From contig NW_006763304.1 of assembly GCF_000218685.1 (NCBI RefSeq), positions 615,269-679,268 of the forward strand: 64,000 nt of DNA, written 5' to 3'. A program made the translations under genes and the position numbers. The stretch comes from Serpula lacrymans var. lacrymans S7.9 (taxonomy: Eukaryota > Basidiomycota > Agaricomycetes > Boletales > Serpulaceae). Shown piece after piece: positions 13,169 to 26,690 of this stretch (positions are counted from its first letter, which is position 1; each line of letters opens with the position of its first letter). The notes beneath the pieces are model-generated. The model saw only the letters and a list, made by a program, of their open reading frames with translations, was not told the origin of the DNA and searched no databases.

Positions 13169-13649
13169 GGTAACACTTATATATATGTCGTATGTCCTAT
13201 ATCTGAAGGCGTGAGGAAGAGATGTGACTATCAACATAGCGGGCAGCGGGCAGCTACCAGCGAGATCCATCACGTTGTTGTGATGCTGACTATCGGATGT
13301 CCAAGTGGATATTTATACACAGCTCTCACCATCTGCATTCCATTTCGTACCCTATACTTGTGTGAGTAGCTGTATCGGTGCGAGGGCATCGATATTTATT
13401 GCATTTTCGCACAGCGTACTGCTGTGGGGGAGCTTACGAAGCAGCATCGGCTGCTCTACCAATACCAGCCAGATGTACGCCCCTACAACGAAGTTTGAAG
13501 GTGATGAGGGGCCTGAGCCGTGGCTACAAGGCAATATATAAAACCGGGACATACCAGCCAATCAGTGTTGATCTTTTGGCCATATTTCAACCCCCTGTAG
13601 CTTACAAAGGTAAAATCAAATTAAATTAAAAAAACTTACCCCGCCTATA
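13169..13649. other. Intergenic, nothing recognised
   Basis: Spacer between the stop of the ABC transporter and the inferred start of the small uncharacterised gene. Short open frames only; no repeats or RNA genes seen. Confidence 0.5.
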
Positions 13650-16600
13650 TCAGGTCTGCCCCACATCGTCCATGATGGCGGCAAACATCGGCCAGTCCGC
13701 ACTCTTCTGACACATCTCTCTGAAAGCCCCACCAGCCCGTTTCAACAACTCCTTTGGCTCTCCAAGCTCTACAACTTGCCCGTCATCAAGAACAAGCACA
13801 CGATCGTAGTCTATTATTGTCTTCAGCCTATGGGCTATGGTAATGACTAGTGCTGCTGAAAGCTCTTCTCGTATCGTGTTTTGGATCTACATTATGATTG
13901 TATTTTTGCATTGAGGTCAGATACACAGCACGGAAAAGTCATCATACTGTGGCTGCTGCGACGTACCTGATCATCTAAATGCGAGTCGATCTGCGACGTC
14001 GCCTCGTCCATGATGATGATATTGGTCCTTCTAAGAATCGCTCTAGCCAGTGCAAGCAGCTGCCGTTCTCCAGCACTAAGTGCACCCGTCTGACTGATAG
14101 GCATGTCCAGCGTGATATCGTCTCCGGACGCGGGTCTGAGAAGGTTTACGAGATGGCAACGTTCGAGGACGTCCCAGCAGTCTCTATCTGTGTGCTCTCC
14201 AAAAGGATCCAGGTTGCTTCTGATGGTCCCTGAAAACAAAGACACGTCTTGGCTGACGATGGTCTTAGGAACCATGAGTTAGTAAAAGCAATAGACGCGA
14301 ACTCTGCAGCGAACGCCACTTACGATTCTAGTCCTCAAATCTTCGAGGCCGATTGAAGCTATGTCAATTCCATCGATTCTATCCAAGCATTTAGTAGTAG
14401 TAACATTTGAGGGAAACGATACTTACAGTATTCTACCACTACTAGCTTCGACCATACGAAGCAATGACAGAGCTAACGTGGATTTTCCTGGAAAAAATAT
14501 GAGCTGCATAGCTTCGGATGAAAGTCGATGCACATACCTGACCCTGTCCTTCCCACCTAACACGACCGGAAAGAAATATTAATATCTCGTATATAAGCAC
14601 AAACTTGAAAACGCACCACACCAACTTTCTCAGACGGCTTGATAGTGAACGACAAGCCTTTGAGAGCAGGTGGCAAGTCTACAGCATACTTCACGACCAA
14701 GTCTTCAACGACTAATTCGCCATTACTGGAGGGCCAATATGCTGGAGGTCTATTACTCTCGATAATCGAAGGGGACTCCTGGGGAACTTCGAGGTACTCG
14801 ACTACACGCTCAACGGAGTTGAAATCAAGCTCAAGCTGTGCAAGTACTCTGGAAATGCAGGTTTCAGTTCATCTTCCTTTCCCTGACGCTGACTGAAATG
14901 TAAATACCTCACTAATTGCCGCGAAGCTTCGGCAAATATTCCTGCTTGTACGATAACAATAGCAGTAGAACCGTTTGTTACCCCCTTCCAGAGAGCAAAT
15001 AAAGTAGTCAGATAAACAACGACCGATCCAAGACCTATAGGCATAATGAGGGCAAGATGTCAAATATATTCATTGACACTCACAGTCATATCTCCAACGA
15101 AGCCATCCGTTGACAATCCACTACCTTTCGTCAGTGCTGAAAGGCAACGCAGGGGCTAATCGACTTACATATACATGGTCAAAGGACTGGAACGTATCAA
15201 CCTTACAATAGAAAGCATCCTGATATCTCGACTCCATCGAAAACGCTCGAACATGAGTGAGACCACGCAACAGCTCATCGAAGCCTGCAAACGCAGGTGA
15301 CAACGACACACTCTCAAGCCTACGCAAGTCCCGCAGAGCTTTTACATACCGCGGGGCCAGCCGGACATACAACCAGGCGATCACCAGTGCAAATGGTGCG
15401 AAGGTAGGTATAACAGTTATAATGACTATAAACGACGCAACGAAATTGAGAACTCCAGATAATGCAGCTCGAGCGGAAGGTTGAAGCGCGCCATCAATCG
15501 TGTTGATGTCTGTAGTGAAGCGATTGAGAATTCGGCCAATCGGTGTAGTGTCGAAGAAGCGAGATGGCGCTCTAACCAGCCGATTCAGTAGACGTATGAA
15601 CAGGGAACGCGAAGCTTGAAGGCTTGTATAATAACCTAGAGCAATATACCCAAGGACAGAGAAAGCTCCGGCCATGGAAATGTATAGATATATCCACAGC
15701 CACGGCTTGACATCGATATCAGGAGGCGGGAGATGCTCCCATGGATAATCTATAATAGAGGTCGGATAAAAGGTGGACAGATTGTAGGCTTCCCCCCATT
15801 TCGCCAAGAATACCTGAGGTGCAGATTCAGCGAACTTCCCTTTTTCTTGAGCGTAATAAATCAAAATACCTGGTTTCCAATGTTAATGAAGCGTATCAAA
15901 AGCATCAACCCAAACGTCAGAATCCAAGGTAGTGTACCAGCAGATTCGATGTAAGTCCAATATGTACGAAACGGTACATGTCCTTCAGCACGGACTTCCG
16001 CCTCTACTAACTTTCCCTTGACAGTGGGGGACGCCACTGGTGTTTGTTTCCCGGATAAGATGTCTGCTTCATTGTTTGGCGTTAAAGACCGGGATTCGTC
16101 TTCTGCAGTGCTTTCATCAGCTTCGACCAGTGTTTCAGGTTGACCTTGGCCCGCATTGCTTATTTCTCGGGCTGAACCTGTCCGAATAACTTGACCACGA
16201 GAGAGTTCAACAACATAGGAGGCGACAGGCAAGCAAAGGCTGGTATGATGAGTAACGAGAACGATAGTCCGGCCTTGACCAAGCTTGCTCAGACAACACT
16301 GGACTATGTGCTGAGCTGTATGCATGTCCACAGCAGCTAGACTAGACAAGGTTCGAAAGTAGATCGGATAAATAGAGAGGAAAGAACACACGGGTCGTCA
16401 AGAAGAATGCACTGCGATGGTAGAATGTTATTTGGATCCCACATAAAGATTAGGTGGACATACTGTCGCTTCGGAGTACATGGCACGCGCCAAAGCGACG
16501 CGAGCTCGTTGACCACCGGACAATGTGATGCCTTTCTCACCAATTTCTACATAACGTGGTGAGATAGGAATATGAAGAGTGAGCACGCGAAAACATACCT

Positions 16601-19481
16601 GTCATATCACCAGCGTCCAGAACTTCAAGGTCACGAACCAGAGCACAAGCTTCAACGACAGCCTCGTATCTTTCTTTATCGTATCCACGTTCTGACCCAA
16701 ATATAATGTTGTCGCGTATAGTAGCATGCTCCAACCCTGAAAAATGATAATCAATTTTCACAACACTATGAGCCCTGATATACTTACAGGGATTCTGAGC
16801 ACAGAGAGCGACTTGGTGCTCTCTCTTATACAGAGAAACATTCCCCGAGATACAGTCCATTTCTAAAGTGCAATTAGTCGTCGATCGATACTAGAAGAAA
16901 TCCGTAATTACCTCCCAGTAATGCTGCCAGCAAAGCACTCTTCCCTGAGCCTGTGTCTCCGGTTATTAAAGTGAGAACACCTTTTGGAAATTGGACATTT
17001 AGTGGTCCAAGCCTAAAGCGTGCTTCAGACGAAACAGTAGAGGCCGAGTGCCACTCAAAAGTTGCTTGGTGGAATCCAATTTCAGAATGTGGGCCTACAT
17101 CTAGATCTGCAGTGGCTTCTGGGGATGTCAAAGACGATGCCCAATCGGGCACCTCGTCTTCACTCAAGAATCCTTCTATGCGCTGCATGGAGACATAAGC
17201 TGCTATCTGTCAGGCAAACTTAGATAGGATGGAGAATAGCAGCATACCATGAAGTATAGCAAAAAATTGTCCTGGAAGCGCCGTCATAGGTTCCTGGAGC
17301 TGTGAAAATAAGGCGAGAGAAGTGAATGCCTTTGCCACGGTCAGTTTTTCTTTGGCGATCAAGGTATAGCACAGAAAAGACACGAGAGCGGTAGCGGATG
17401 GTATCCATGTCCTGATGATACGTTAGTAGGCTGACCACAAAAATAAAGCTAAAATATTTTCCTGACCAAATAAACGAGATGATGGTATCAACGATGTTCT
17501 CCTTGATGCGCCAGTCAAGCTCAGTCTCCCGCGATTCGCGAGCACTACGCGCCCAATGATTCTCTATCATAAAGTAAACCTCATATAAACAAAATTGCCC
17601 AAGCTGACTCACCCCAGCCATAGTATTTCAAGAAACGGATACTCTGGAGTAGTTCGTTGACAACACTCATCCTCCTATCTTTAGCTTTCCAAGAAGCTCG
17701 AGTAACCTTGAAAAGGTGAGTCGCTTGAACCGGCTTTAAACAGAAAACTCACATAGATATTGTATTTTGCTAAAGGATAGTTCAATACGTATGCTACAAG
17801 AATCACTACAACTCCTGATAGTGCGCTCCATCCAAGTATTCTGCAGTATGGCGTTGATACGGCACACCAGTTTAGAATAAAATCACACTTACTGGTAAAG
17901 GAATACAAGAGCTATTCCAAGTCTTATGGGGGAGGAAAAGATGGCAGCGAACTCCCAGAAACGTTGAGCAACAGCATAAGCATCGCCCCTAGGGAGATCA
18001 GCTTCTTCTTGGTATAGTAGTTTTGAATATCACCTACTGCATGAGATTAACAATTTTTCCGAGATCTGCCCTGCCGCTTCCCTCAGATTCATGGCTCACT
18101 TGCCCACTGATGTCTTGTCGTCGTAACGCTTTGTAGTGCAAAGAACAAAAAAGTTGACCTCTTGTCCGTTCATAACATCTTCTGGTGTGCCAATTCTTGA
18201 GCCAGTCCACTTGCGCAAAAGAGAGATGAGCGACAAAAGTTATGAATGCCCACCAATATGCTCTTGAAACAGATTCTGTCGTGGGATTATCAAGTGAGGA
18301 TAAAATTACTCGCAGTGCATAGGGTGGAACAAATCCTAGGGTCGTACTTTGTTGTCAACTTATCAATCGCCAGTAACGAAAGACTCACCGACAATAGCAC
18401 CCCACATCTCCAAAGCAATATCAAGGAGTAGGTCGAGTGAGTTGGATACTAGCAAAAAGCGAAGTATGGAGTGAGACGGATATCTGATTACAAAGGATAA
18501 GCGTTCATTCACTACATTATGAAATTGGTTTTACCGTGAGCGATATTTCAAACATTTGTTGAAGAGATTTTTATGCTTGAAAAAAGGAGACAGACACCAG
18601 ATATCTGATCCATTCAACGTTCGCTTCTCTGCTAGGGAAAGAAGCGGCTCGACAAATGACACTGTGCACCATGACCATAAATTGACATTATCTTCAGGGC
18701 AGGAAATACTACTAGAAGGAATCTATTATGTCTGCAATGAGATAATGGATACTTCGAGGGTTGAAGCGCACATACGTCTGTCGGTTTGGCAACATTTTTG
18801 GCAGGTCTTATACTTTGCAAGGGAAGAATACCGGCAACCCACGCATATAGTATCGAGAACAATATACGAAGGACGAATATGGCTACTGAGCCGGCAGTGA
18901 TATCTCTAATAACGAAACCAACTGCAGCAGTCACCGCATGCGCGATGGAGAACAGCATTAACAAGTAAGGTGGTGTTTTAGGTGGCTTTATCCAGACTCT
19001 GAGGGATGCATAAGCCTGTCATGGAGTAGTCCTCGATTCAACTGATAGCAGAATAATGGATTGAGATTTTACACACCCACGTGATGCATCCGACAGACCC
19101 CTGAATACTACCTGCATAGTTCCTCAAATCCACAGCACACACGAGATATGCAAGATGTCCAAAAGTGTTAACCAGACCCAATGTAATGAGAGTTCGATGG
19201 ACCCAGATAAATGACGGGATATCATAATCCAGTGGGCCCTCTAGATCCTCTAACCTCAGAAAATCAAGCAAGGGAGAAGTAAAGGCACGCCAAAGTGATC
19301 GGAAGCTCTTTGGTAGGCGTAGGCGCAAGGCAGATATAAAGTCGTACAGGGCTGTGAAGACGATGATACTAGCTGGTCCTAAAGTTCCGAACATGATGGA
19401 TTCGGTCAACCAAGGATCTGACTATGGCTTCGTGTCAAAAATAGGAGGATGTCTTATGAAGAACCGGATACTTGCTGCCAT
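13650..19481 (-). CDS. ABCC-family (MRP-type) multidrug transporter
   Basis: This is a full-length exporter of the MRP/ABCC family, expected to move conjugated or amphipathic compounds out of the cell or into the vacuole. From the N-terminus it has a TMD0-like hydrophobic region ([14 protein letters not shown] and onward), the first membrane domain, NBD1 with Walker [17 protein letters not shown], signature [14 protein letters not shown] and Walker B CILLDDPLAAVD, and a charged linker. The second membrane domain ([18 protein letters not shown]) is followed by NBD2 with GRTGSGKSTLA, signature [15 protein letters not shown] and Walker [13 protein letters not shown], ending DDVGQT. Asp replaces the catalytic Glu after Walker B of NBD1, the usual asymmetry of this family. 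The gene has many introns of about 50 nt. Three coding exons are tiny: 10 nt (first), 20 nt (16411-16392, Walker B of NBD1) and 19 nt (14556-14538, Walker A of NBD2). It diverges from the NRPS-like gene. Confidence 0.93.
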
Positions 19482-20975
19482 GTCACGGTCTGCTATTAGG
19501 TTTCAAACTACTTCAAAGTCCAAATGCAGTTAGCCGTAGGCTCCTTGTGACCGTCAATCCTTGAATGAATGATATGCCAGTGGAAGGTGTGCACGGCCAG
19601 CACTGAACTTTTTTTTGTTTTTTTCAAAAAAAAAAAGACAATGAATGCAGATATTCGAGATATTTGTTGGTGTAAAGTCAGCATCGGATTTAGACCGTCT
19701 TAGACCGTGACCCCAGCCACCCAACGAATTGTTTTGACAACAGACCAACAGCAAAGTAGGATATTGCAATCCGACATGATTCATTGATTCGCCACGAAGC
19801 ATCTCCTGTAGGCACTCGCAAACATTGCTCAAATCGTGCATTTATATCATTATGAACCGCAATGATGGGTTGTGGCTTCCGCTGGGCATTCCGTCATGAT
19901 ATCACCAACATGGGCCTGAGAAACAATTGATTGTTCGATGCATCATGATAAATTGGAATAGAGGTCATCTAATAGTACCAGTGAGAAAATTTATCGTGAT
20001 GCCCTCATGTTGTTGCTGATGATCAGTTGTGTAGTGGTCCAAGGTAGTCTAAAGCGTTAATTTTTTCCCTGTCATACGCAATTGGCGATGTCGGTTGCAA
20101 GCGTGTCAGTGGTTGTATGTTTCATTGAGAGTATTTGGCCGCTCTCTTTGCATGCTCTGCCGCTGTTAAGGCCTAGAAATCATGCCGTGCGTCGTACTGT
20201 TGTCATATCATGATCATTCCTCCACATTATCACCCTTTCATCACGGTTCGGACCTTGCTGGAGTCTTGATGGAAGTACATGTCGTGTGTAAGACCATTCT
20301 GAGGTTTTTACCCCTTGAGGCATACAATAAGTCAACCAACTGAGTCTGGTACTAGTAGCGGGCAGTAAGCTCTCTTCGCATTCCCAAAATTACAACCCCT
20401 CGCCCATCTACAACCGTATCGTCGTCGAAAGCTCGTCCTTATCACCATGCGTAACGTCCTTGATTATTTTCCTTATTAGATTCTTTTTGAGGTTTCTTTC
20501 TTTTTCTCCAGTTGGGATCTTGGATTTTAGCACGTGCACGTGATCGAAATTCTAAGTTTTGATCATGCGCGCAAAATCTCTTTACCGTGAGTTCCCATCA
20601 GAACACTAATGATCAGATTGCAGAAATGTTCTGACCACTTTTTTCAGATCTGTACATGGTTTCACACTACTCATCAGGCAATCCAGTTGCGCACGTCACA
20701 GTTAGCATCTGATACTGCTTGAGATGTACTGTAGATACACGTACACCCACCGTAAGCTATGCCCCATCTACTAGTACTGAAGTTAGGCTGATAACGACAA
20801 AATGTTTAGTATTCAATATTCAGTCTGAATGTTCACATGTCTGCACTTTTGTGGCACGACGATCATGATCTCTTATGTACTAGATATCGACATATTGGAT
20901 TAGGTCAGCTTGACCATGATCAATAGAATCAATAGCTTATAAGAAATCCCCTTTCTCTTTGCAATCGTTGCAGTG
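19482..20975. promoter_or_regulatory. Shared divergent promoter region, ABC transporter / NRPS-like gene
   Basis: A 1.5-kb gap separates the 5' ends of two divergent genes, so both promoters must lie here. Just upstream of the right-hand start codon is a pyrimidine-rich stretch (about 20950-20972) typical of fungal promoters. I could not identify a specific regulator site, and no protein-coding frame was supported in between. Confidence 0.5.
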
Positions 20976-23900
20976 ATGGCAGTAACAGAGAATCATCCAG
21001 TTTACCCTCCCTTAGATGGGTCTGTCCTCATCACAGATGTCGTAGAGCATCATTTTCAGCACAATCCAGCCCAAACGTTCTATGCTTTCCCTGAAGAAAA
21101 TGGTGGTGGAGATAAGGTCATCGAGATCAATTTTCTCGAGTTTGGACGAGCTGCCCATCGAGCTGCTCGTTTGCTTCGGGATAGTACCGCTGGAGGTATT
21201 GGGCAAGTGGTGGCCATTGTTGCTGTTATTGATATTGTGCACTATCAGACTGTGCTAATGGGCCTGATCAAGGCGGGGTTTGTGGTACGTGGATAAATAA
21301 TCGAAGGAGAGTGGTTCACGCTCAGCCAATCATCTTACACATTAGCCGTTCCCTATCTCGCCACGCAACCCTCCAGCTGCCATCGTCAATCTTTTGAAGC
21401 GTACTTCTTGTCACCACATGATAATGACGCAGCAACCCCTCCATGCTCTTTTAAATGGCATCAAATCAGAACTCGGGAGTGCTCAGTCAGGTCCCGAGGC
21501 CTCTACTTTTGACTTGACTGTTCAAGATGTACCGAGTTTCGCAGACTTATACCCCAAACTTGGCTGTGAAACTGAGTCTGATCCATTCGAGCCTGTTCCT
21601 CCGGTTCCAGCTCGCCTTAATGACGTGGCGTTATATTTGCATTCGTCAGGAAGCACCGGATTTCCTAAACCCATACCTCAATCTCATCTGGTCGTCTTGC
21701 ATTGGGCGTCATGCTGTGAGTGGTGTCCTATCATCCATCAGTTCGAAATATTCATGGTTGTTCTTACTTCTTTGAAGTTCCCAAAGACATGCGGGACTAT
21801 GAGCCTAGATTACGTATGGGAGGATTGGCTTTACCTTCGTTCCATGCTTTGGGGCTTACCACTCAACTCCTCGTACCACTGTTCTCTGTCTGTTCTATTT
21901 CAGTTTTCCCCCCTACAGCTACACTGGAAAGTGGACGACCCATCATACCTGACCCCGTAAATATCCTCAGATATGCGGAAAAGACGAAAGCGAATACGCT
22001 TATGGTGGTTCCTACATTCCTCCAGTTATGGTCAGAATCACCTGAGGCGGTAGAGTATCTGAAAGGTTTAGAGTTTGTTGTACGTTTGTCAAACCAGCTT
22101 AGGATTTGTTTCTTTTTGTACTAGCTTTGACTTACTATTTGCCTACCATGCTCGTAGGCCTTTGCAGGTGGAGCTCTAGCTCCAAAGGTCGGCAATGCAC
22201 TTGTTTCTGCAGGCGTACGACTAAGCCCTATCTATGGAGGCACCGAATTCGGTGCGCCTGCAGACTGCTTCCCGAGAAAGGGTCAACCGATCATCTGGGA
22301 TTGGGAGTGGATGAAGTTCACAGCTATGACCAACATCAGGTGGATCCCGCAAGGCGATGGTACTTACGAGTGCCACGTTCTGGTGAGTCATTACAAGCTC
22401 ATATTCATGGTTTGTTACGCAGTAATAACGCGTTGGGTTACAGACTTGTAAAACTCACCAGCCAGCAATTGAAAATTTGCCAGATGTCAAAGGTTATGCA
22501 ACCTCAGATTTGTGGGAAAAGCATCCCACGAGAGATGAATACTGGAAAATGCAAGTTTCAGTAAATTAAATCGATAATGGTGAATCTGACTAAGGGTTGG
22601 TTATCAACAGTGTCGGTCGCGCCGACGACGTCATCATCCATGCTTCAGGCGAAAAGACCGTCCCCGCACCGATGGAAAACATAATCATGACAGGTCCATT
22701 TGTAAAAGGTGCCTTGATGTTTGGGAGAGAGCAGAACCAAGCTGGGATTTTAATCGAAACAAGTGACGAGATAGATTTCAACGACAATAATCAGATAGAA
22801 GAAATGAAAAGCAAGATCTGGTGGGTTTTATTCTACTTACATCGCCTTGGTTTTGATCTCGCATACATCAAGGCCAACAATTGAGGAGGCGAACAAGGGC
22901 GCCCCGGCTTTCAGTCGGATATTCAAAGAGATGATTTTGTTCGCTCATCCTGATAAATCTCTGCCACGCGCTGCAAAGGGTAGCATCATGAGAAAGGCCT
23001 CGCTCAAGCTATATGAACAAGAGATCAAGGCACTGTAAGTGAAATCACGAGTCTCCTTCAGTTTGGATGATAACAATGGTGTAGGTATGGTCTAGTTGAA
23101 GTAGGTGCCTCGGATTCAGTCACTAGTATTCAATACGCCCCGGAGTCCTGGTCTTTCGATGCCGTGGAGAAATGGCTGGGCGAAGTGGCCCAGAATCTAG
23201 GTTCTGGTACTAAGGTTTCCTTAGAAGATGATCTCTTCATGCAAGGATTTGACAGGTAGCTCTATTTATATTCTTTATCCGGGAGAGCATTCATTAATGT
23301 TATTTTTAGCTTGAGCGCCTCGTCATTGAGGGGACGTATAATACGTGGTTTGCGATCCAGTTGCGATGCCTCCACGAAAGAACTGGCAGATCACATCAAG
23401 CAAAATATTGTTTATGCCCACCCCACAATCAAGTCCCTATCACTTCACCTTGTAAGCCTCGTGACCGATCCCACAATGATATCTACCACTGGTTCGGAGG
23501 AGAAGGAGCGGATTGAGAAGATGATAGAAACATATACTTCCGGTATCAAGAAGATCGTCCCTAAGTCATTATCAGACCCCAAGGCACTCCCCAGTGCTGT
23601 AGTATTGCTTACAGGATCGACTGGCGGCCTCGGCTCTTTCATTCTAGCAAACTTGCTTGGGCGGAAGGATGTAGAGCGCGTGTATGCCTTCAACAGGCCG
23701 TCTGCGGAGGTGTCTGTTGCAGACCGACAGAGGAGAGCCTTTGAAGACCGAGCCCTAAATACCGACCTGCTAGCCTCTGAAAAACTCGTTCTTGTGACAG
23801 GGAATGCCATACAGTCGGCAAATTTGGGTCTAGATCCAGTTTTGTTAGAGCAGGTACTCATCTCGGCCGCATGATATGTTCTTGACATTATTGAACGCCC

Positions 23901-24984
23901 GTCCTTCAACAGATCCGCTCGACAGTTACAACCATAATCCACAACGCCTGGAGACTCGACTTCAATCTGTCTTTGTCATCGTTTGAGCCCAATGTAAAGA
24001 GTATACGCCACTTGATTGATTTTGCCATCAGTTCAGCCAATGCGTCAGACTTAAGATTCGTATTTGTGTCTTCTGTGGCTTCGGTTCAATCATGGAATAC
24101 CCAGAACGGCAAAGTACCGGAGGAAGCTGTGGAGAGTGTTGAGGCGGTCGGCCCTGGATATGGAGAAAGTAAATTTGTCGCAGAACAGGTGCTTCTGAAA
24201 TTTTATTGGGGTTATACGATGATTTATATCGCTTCCTAGATGCTGACTAGAAGTGGTTTGGCTGCTTCTTCCGTAAGAGTAGGTCAAATATGCGGTGGTC
24301 CGCCGAATGGTAACTGGTCGACGACAGAATGGCTGCCGATTCTTGTCAAAACGAGCATCACTCTGGGGGCTCTTCCCATTGCTCTAGGGGTAAGAACTTT
24401 AACTGTGTTTGCATCAACAAAATTCTGATTATGTTTGCTTCCAGGCTGTTTCTTGGGTACCAGCAGCCACGGTTGCACAAGCCATGATTGACGTTGCCTT
24501 TTCTGAGAAATCGTCTCCAGGTCTAATCAACTTAGTGCACCCTCGACCTATGTCCTGGAACATTATCATGGACAACATTGCCACTCACCTCAAGGATGCC
24601 AGCGTGGTGTCAGAGCCAATTTCCTTGATCCCTTTCAATGAGTGGTGTTCAAAGTTAGAGCATCATGTGGCACAAAACCAAGACATCGATCTGGCGAAAC
24701 TTGTGCGTTTTTCTGGCCCCTTATTATGCATTCTTACATTTCAGATTTTACATTTGGAATTCATATAGCCTGCCATAAAATTGCTGGATTTCTTCCGTGG
24801 ACTGAACAAGTCGAACGGGTTGGCCGAGAAAGATGACGACTTGTACGCTGAAGCATTTGGGTTTCCTGCATTTATGGCGCAGAAGATCCAGTCTCTAAGT
24901 CCTGCAGTAGCGGCTCTTAGGCCATTGAATCATGATAATGTGATACAATGGATCGATTACTGGAAAAGCCAGAAATATATTTGA
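20976..24984 (+). CDS. NRPS-like carboxylate reductase (adenylation-carrier-reductase)
   Basis: This is a single-module enzyme of the fungal A-T-R type (aminoadipate-reductase-like or aryl-acid-reductase-like). It should activate a carboxylic acid as its AMP ester, load it on a phosphopantetheine arm and release it as an aldehyde with NADPH. The adenylation domain has LYLHSSGSTGFPKPIPQSH, YGGTEFGAP, GRADDVIIHASGEK and the A10 lysine in PRAAKGSIMRKAS. The carrier domain has DLFMQGFDSLSASSLRGRII, whose Ser accepts the cofactor. The reductase has VLLTGSTGGLGSFILANLLG for NADPH, VFVSSVAS, and the Tyr-x3-Lys pair in GPGYGESKFVAEQ (24159-24173). It ends IDYWKSQKYI. The ATG at 20976 is chosen; the GTG before it is not a start. 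About ten short introns are needed to keep the frame. The substrate cannot be read from sequence alone; fungal relatives act on aryl or amino acids. Confidence 0.93.
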
Positions 24985-26145
24985 GAATGCCTACAGTTTG
25001 TGGTGAGTCTTGGGATGGCCACGTCATTAATTTCACAATCTTAAATTCGGATCTTTTCAGTTGTTCAAGTTCAAGTCCCTCTCGAGCCCGCGGTCATGCA
25101 CAGTGTTACTATCATTCAAACAACTGTTGACTCGTTATGGTGGTGTACACTAGTTATTGATGAATTCAGTCCTCGTTTGATGTACTGGCTGTGTGTGATA
25201 TCTCAACATACATGTAGTGAGCGATCAGATTTTATCATACGGCCAATCATCCAGACCCCTGGGTGAAGTGGTAAGAGAACTGTTAGGCGGACCTGGTCAT
25301 TATAATATGATACACCATACTCACGAATCAAACGGAACAGATGCTCTCTCTCATCGGTTATAGCTAGACCGTGACCGGCAGTCTGCACATGCACCCATTA
25401 TGGTTGTCGCATCTACGAAAATAACGCCACTGGCATTGTACGTGGCAGCTGAGAAGGCTTGAGCACTAAAACTATGAAGAAGGCAAAAGTGATCCGCATG
25501 GTGGTCCTCAATGTTGGAGTAGGTCTGGAAAGGTATCAGATAAGATAAAGACAATTAGTGTAGGATCGATGTAAAGATGTGGGAAGTGGGAAGTGGTTTG
25601 AACATCTTGACATATGAACTATCGGTTGCGAATTTGTTGATTTTTGTACAACAATTATGAATGTTGTGTATTACCACTGTATCTGGGAGGAGGAAAAGAC
25701 AGCAGCACATAACGAGCAAATGAAGTGAATGAAAAAGAAAGAAAAAAAAAGAAAGAGACTAGTCTGTACTAAGTTCTACCCCTTCCATTGCAGACAATTC
25801 CAAGACATACAGCGGTACAATTTTAGTCAAGATAACATAAAATAAGTTTTATTCTGTGAAAATGAGAACACTCAGTCCGAGTTTTTGGAACTAAAGATGA
25901 TGTATTAATCCTAACCTGTGAAAACGAGAACACTACAGTAGGATGTAATCAGTTAAACAAATTCTAGTATAGCACTGCTGCATACTACTCACCTCAGTCC
26001 AAGTTTTTGGGTGGCAGCGCGCAGTGTGGCTGAATATAAAATCTATGCTATGTAATCTAAAGTCACCTGATCTCTAATTGCTTCGAGTAAGTAAGAAATG
26101 TAAAAACAACACACCCGCTCAATAGAGAGGCAGTGAATTCATACC
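24985..26145. other. Non-coding spacer, start of the repeat-rich zone
   Basis: No gene was recognised. Base composition becomes AT-rich with a purine run at about 25735-25765. A short direct repeat (CTGTGAAAAYGAGAACACT, about 25855 and 25916) lies just before the retroelement relic at 26.15 kb and may be part of its decayed LTR. Confidence 0.45.
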
Positions 26146-26149
26146 CATT

Positions 26150-26690
26150 CGTAAAACTAACATATTGTGTTTCTGTTTCGGTAGTCCCTTTGTAAAGACA
26201 TCCGCAACTTGGTGTTCAGTAGGAACATATTCAAGTTTAATTTTGCCAGCTTCCAGCTTCTCTCAAATGAAATGATGATGAATATCAATATGCTTTGTTC
26301 GTTGATGGAAGGTTTTGGTGTGAAAGGACCCACTATGTTAATGGTCAACAACCAATTGGCAATTGCATTAGCAAAAAATGCAACCTAACTCCATTAGTAA
26401 GGTTCATAGCCAAAGTGCTTCCTTCGTAGCAGCAGATGCCACTACATACTCTGCTTCAGTGCTTGACAGAGCAATTGAAGTCTGCCTTTTTGATGACCAA
26501 ACCACTGCAGCTCCTGACAATATGTAAACATATCCAGAAACTAATTGTCTGTTGTTCGTATCAGCATCCCAGTCTGCGTCAACAAAGCCTGTGACTTCGT
26601 CATCTGAGTCTGTTTGTTGATATTGCAGTATTCAGTCACTGGTACCTTTGAGGTACCTATAAACTTGTTTAATCAAATTCCAGTGCTGTG
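26150..26690 (-). pseudogene. Ty1/copia RNase H relic
   Basis: The minus strand, translated with frameshifts and stops, gives the C-terminal part of a copia polyprotein: NLIKQVYRYLKGTSD, FVDADWDADTNNRQ, SGYVYILSGAAVVWSSKRQ, ALSSTEAEYVVASAATKEAL, RTKHIDIHHHFI, EYVPTEHQVADVFTKGLPK. These are the standard RNase H and tail motifs. Several in-frame stops occur (after TSD and within the following 60 residues), so it is dead. No integrase or reverse transcriptase is attached, so it is a fragment left by an old insertion or deletion. Confidence 0.82.

Noticed and set aside
13352..13561. 69-codon minus-strand frame downstream of the ABC transporter
   Set aside because: It lies in the short spacer after the transporter stop, with no splice continuity to a neighbour and no motif.
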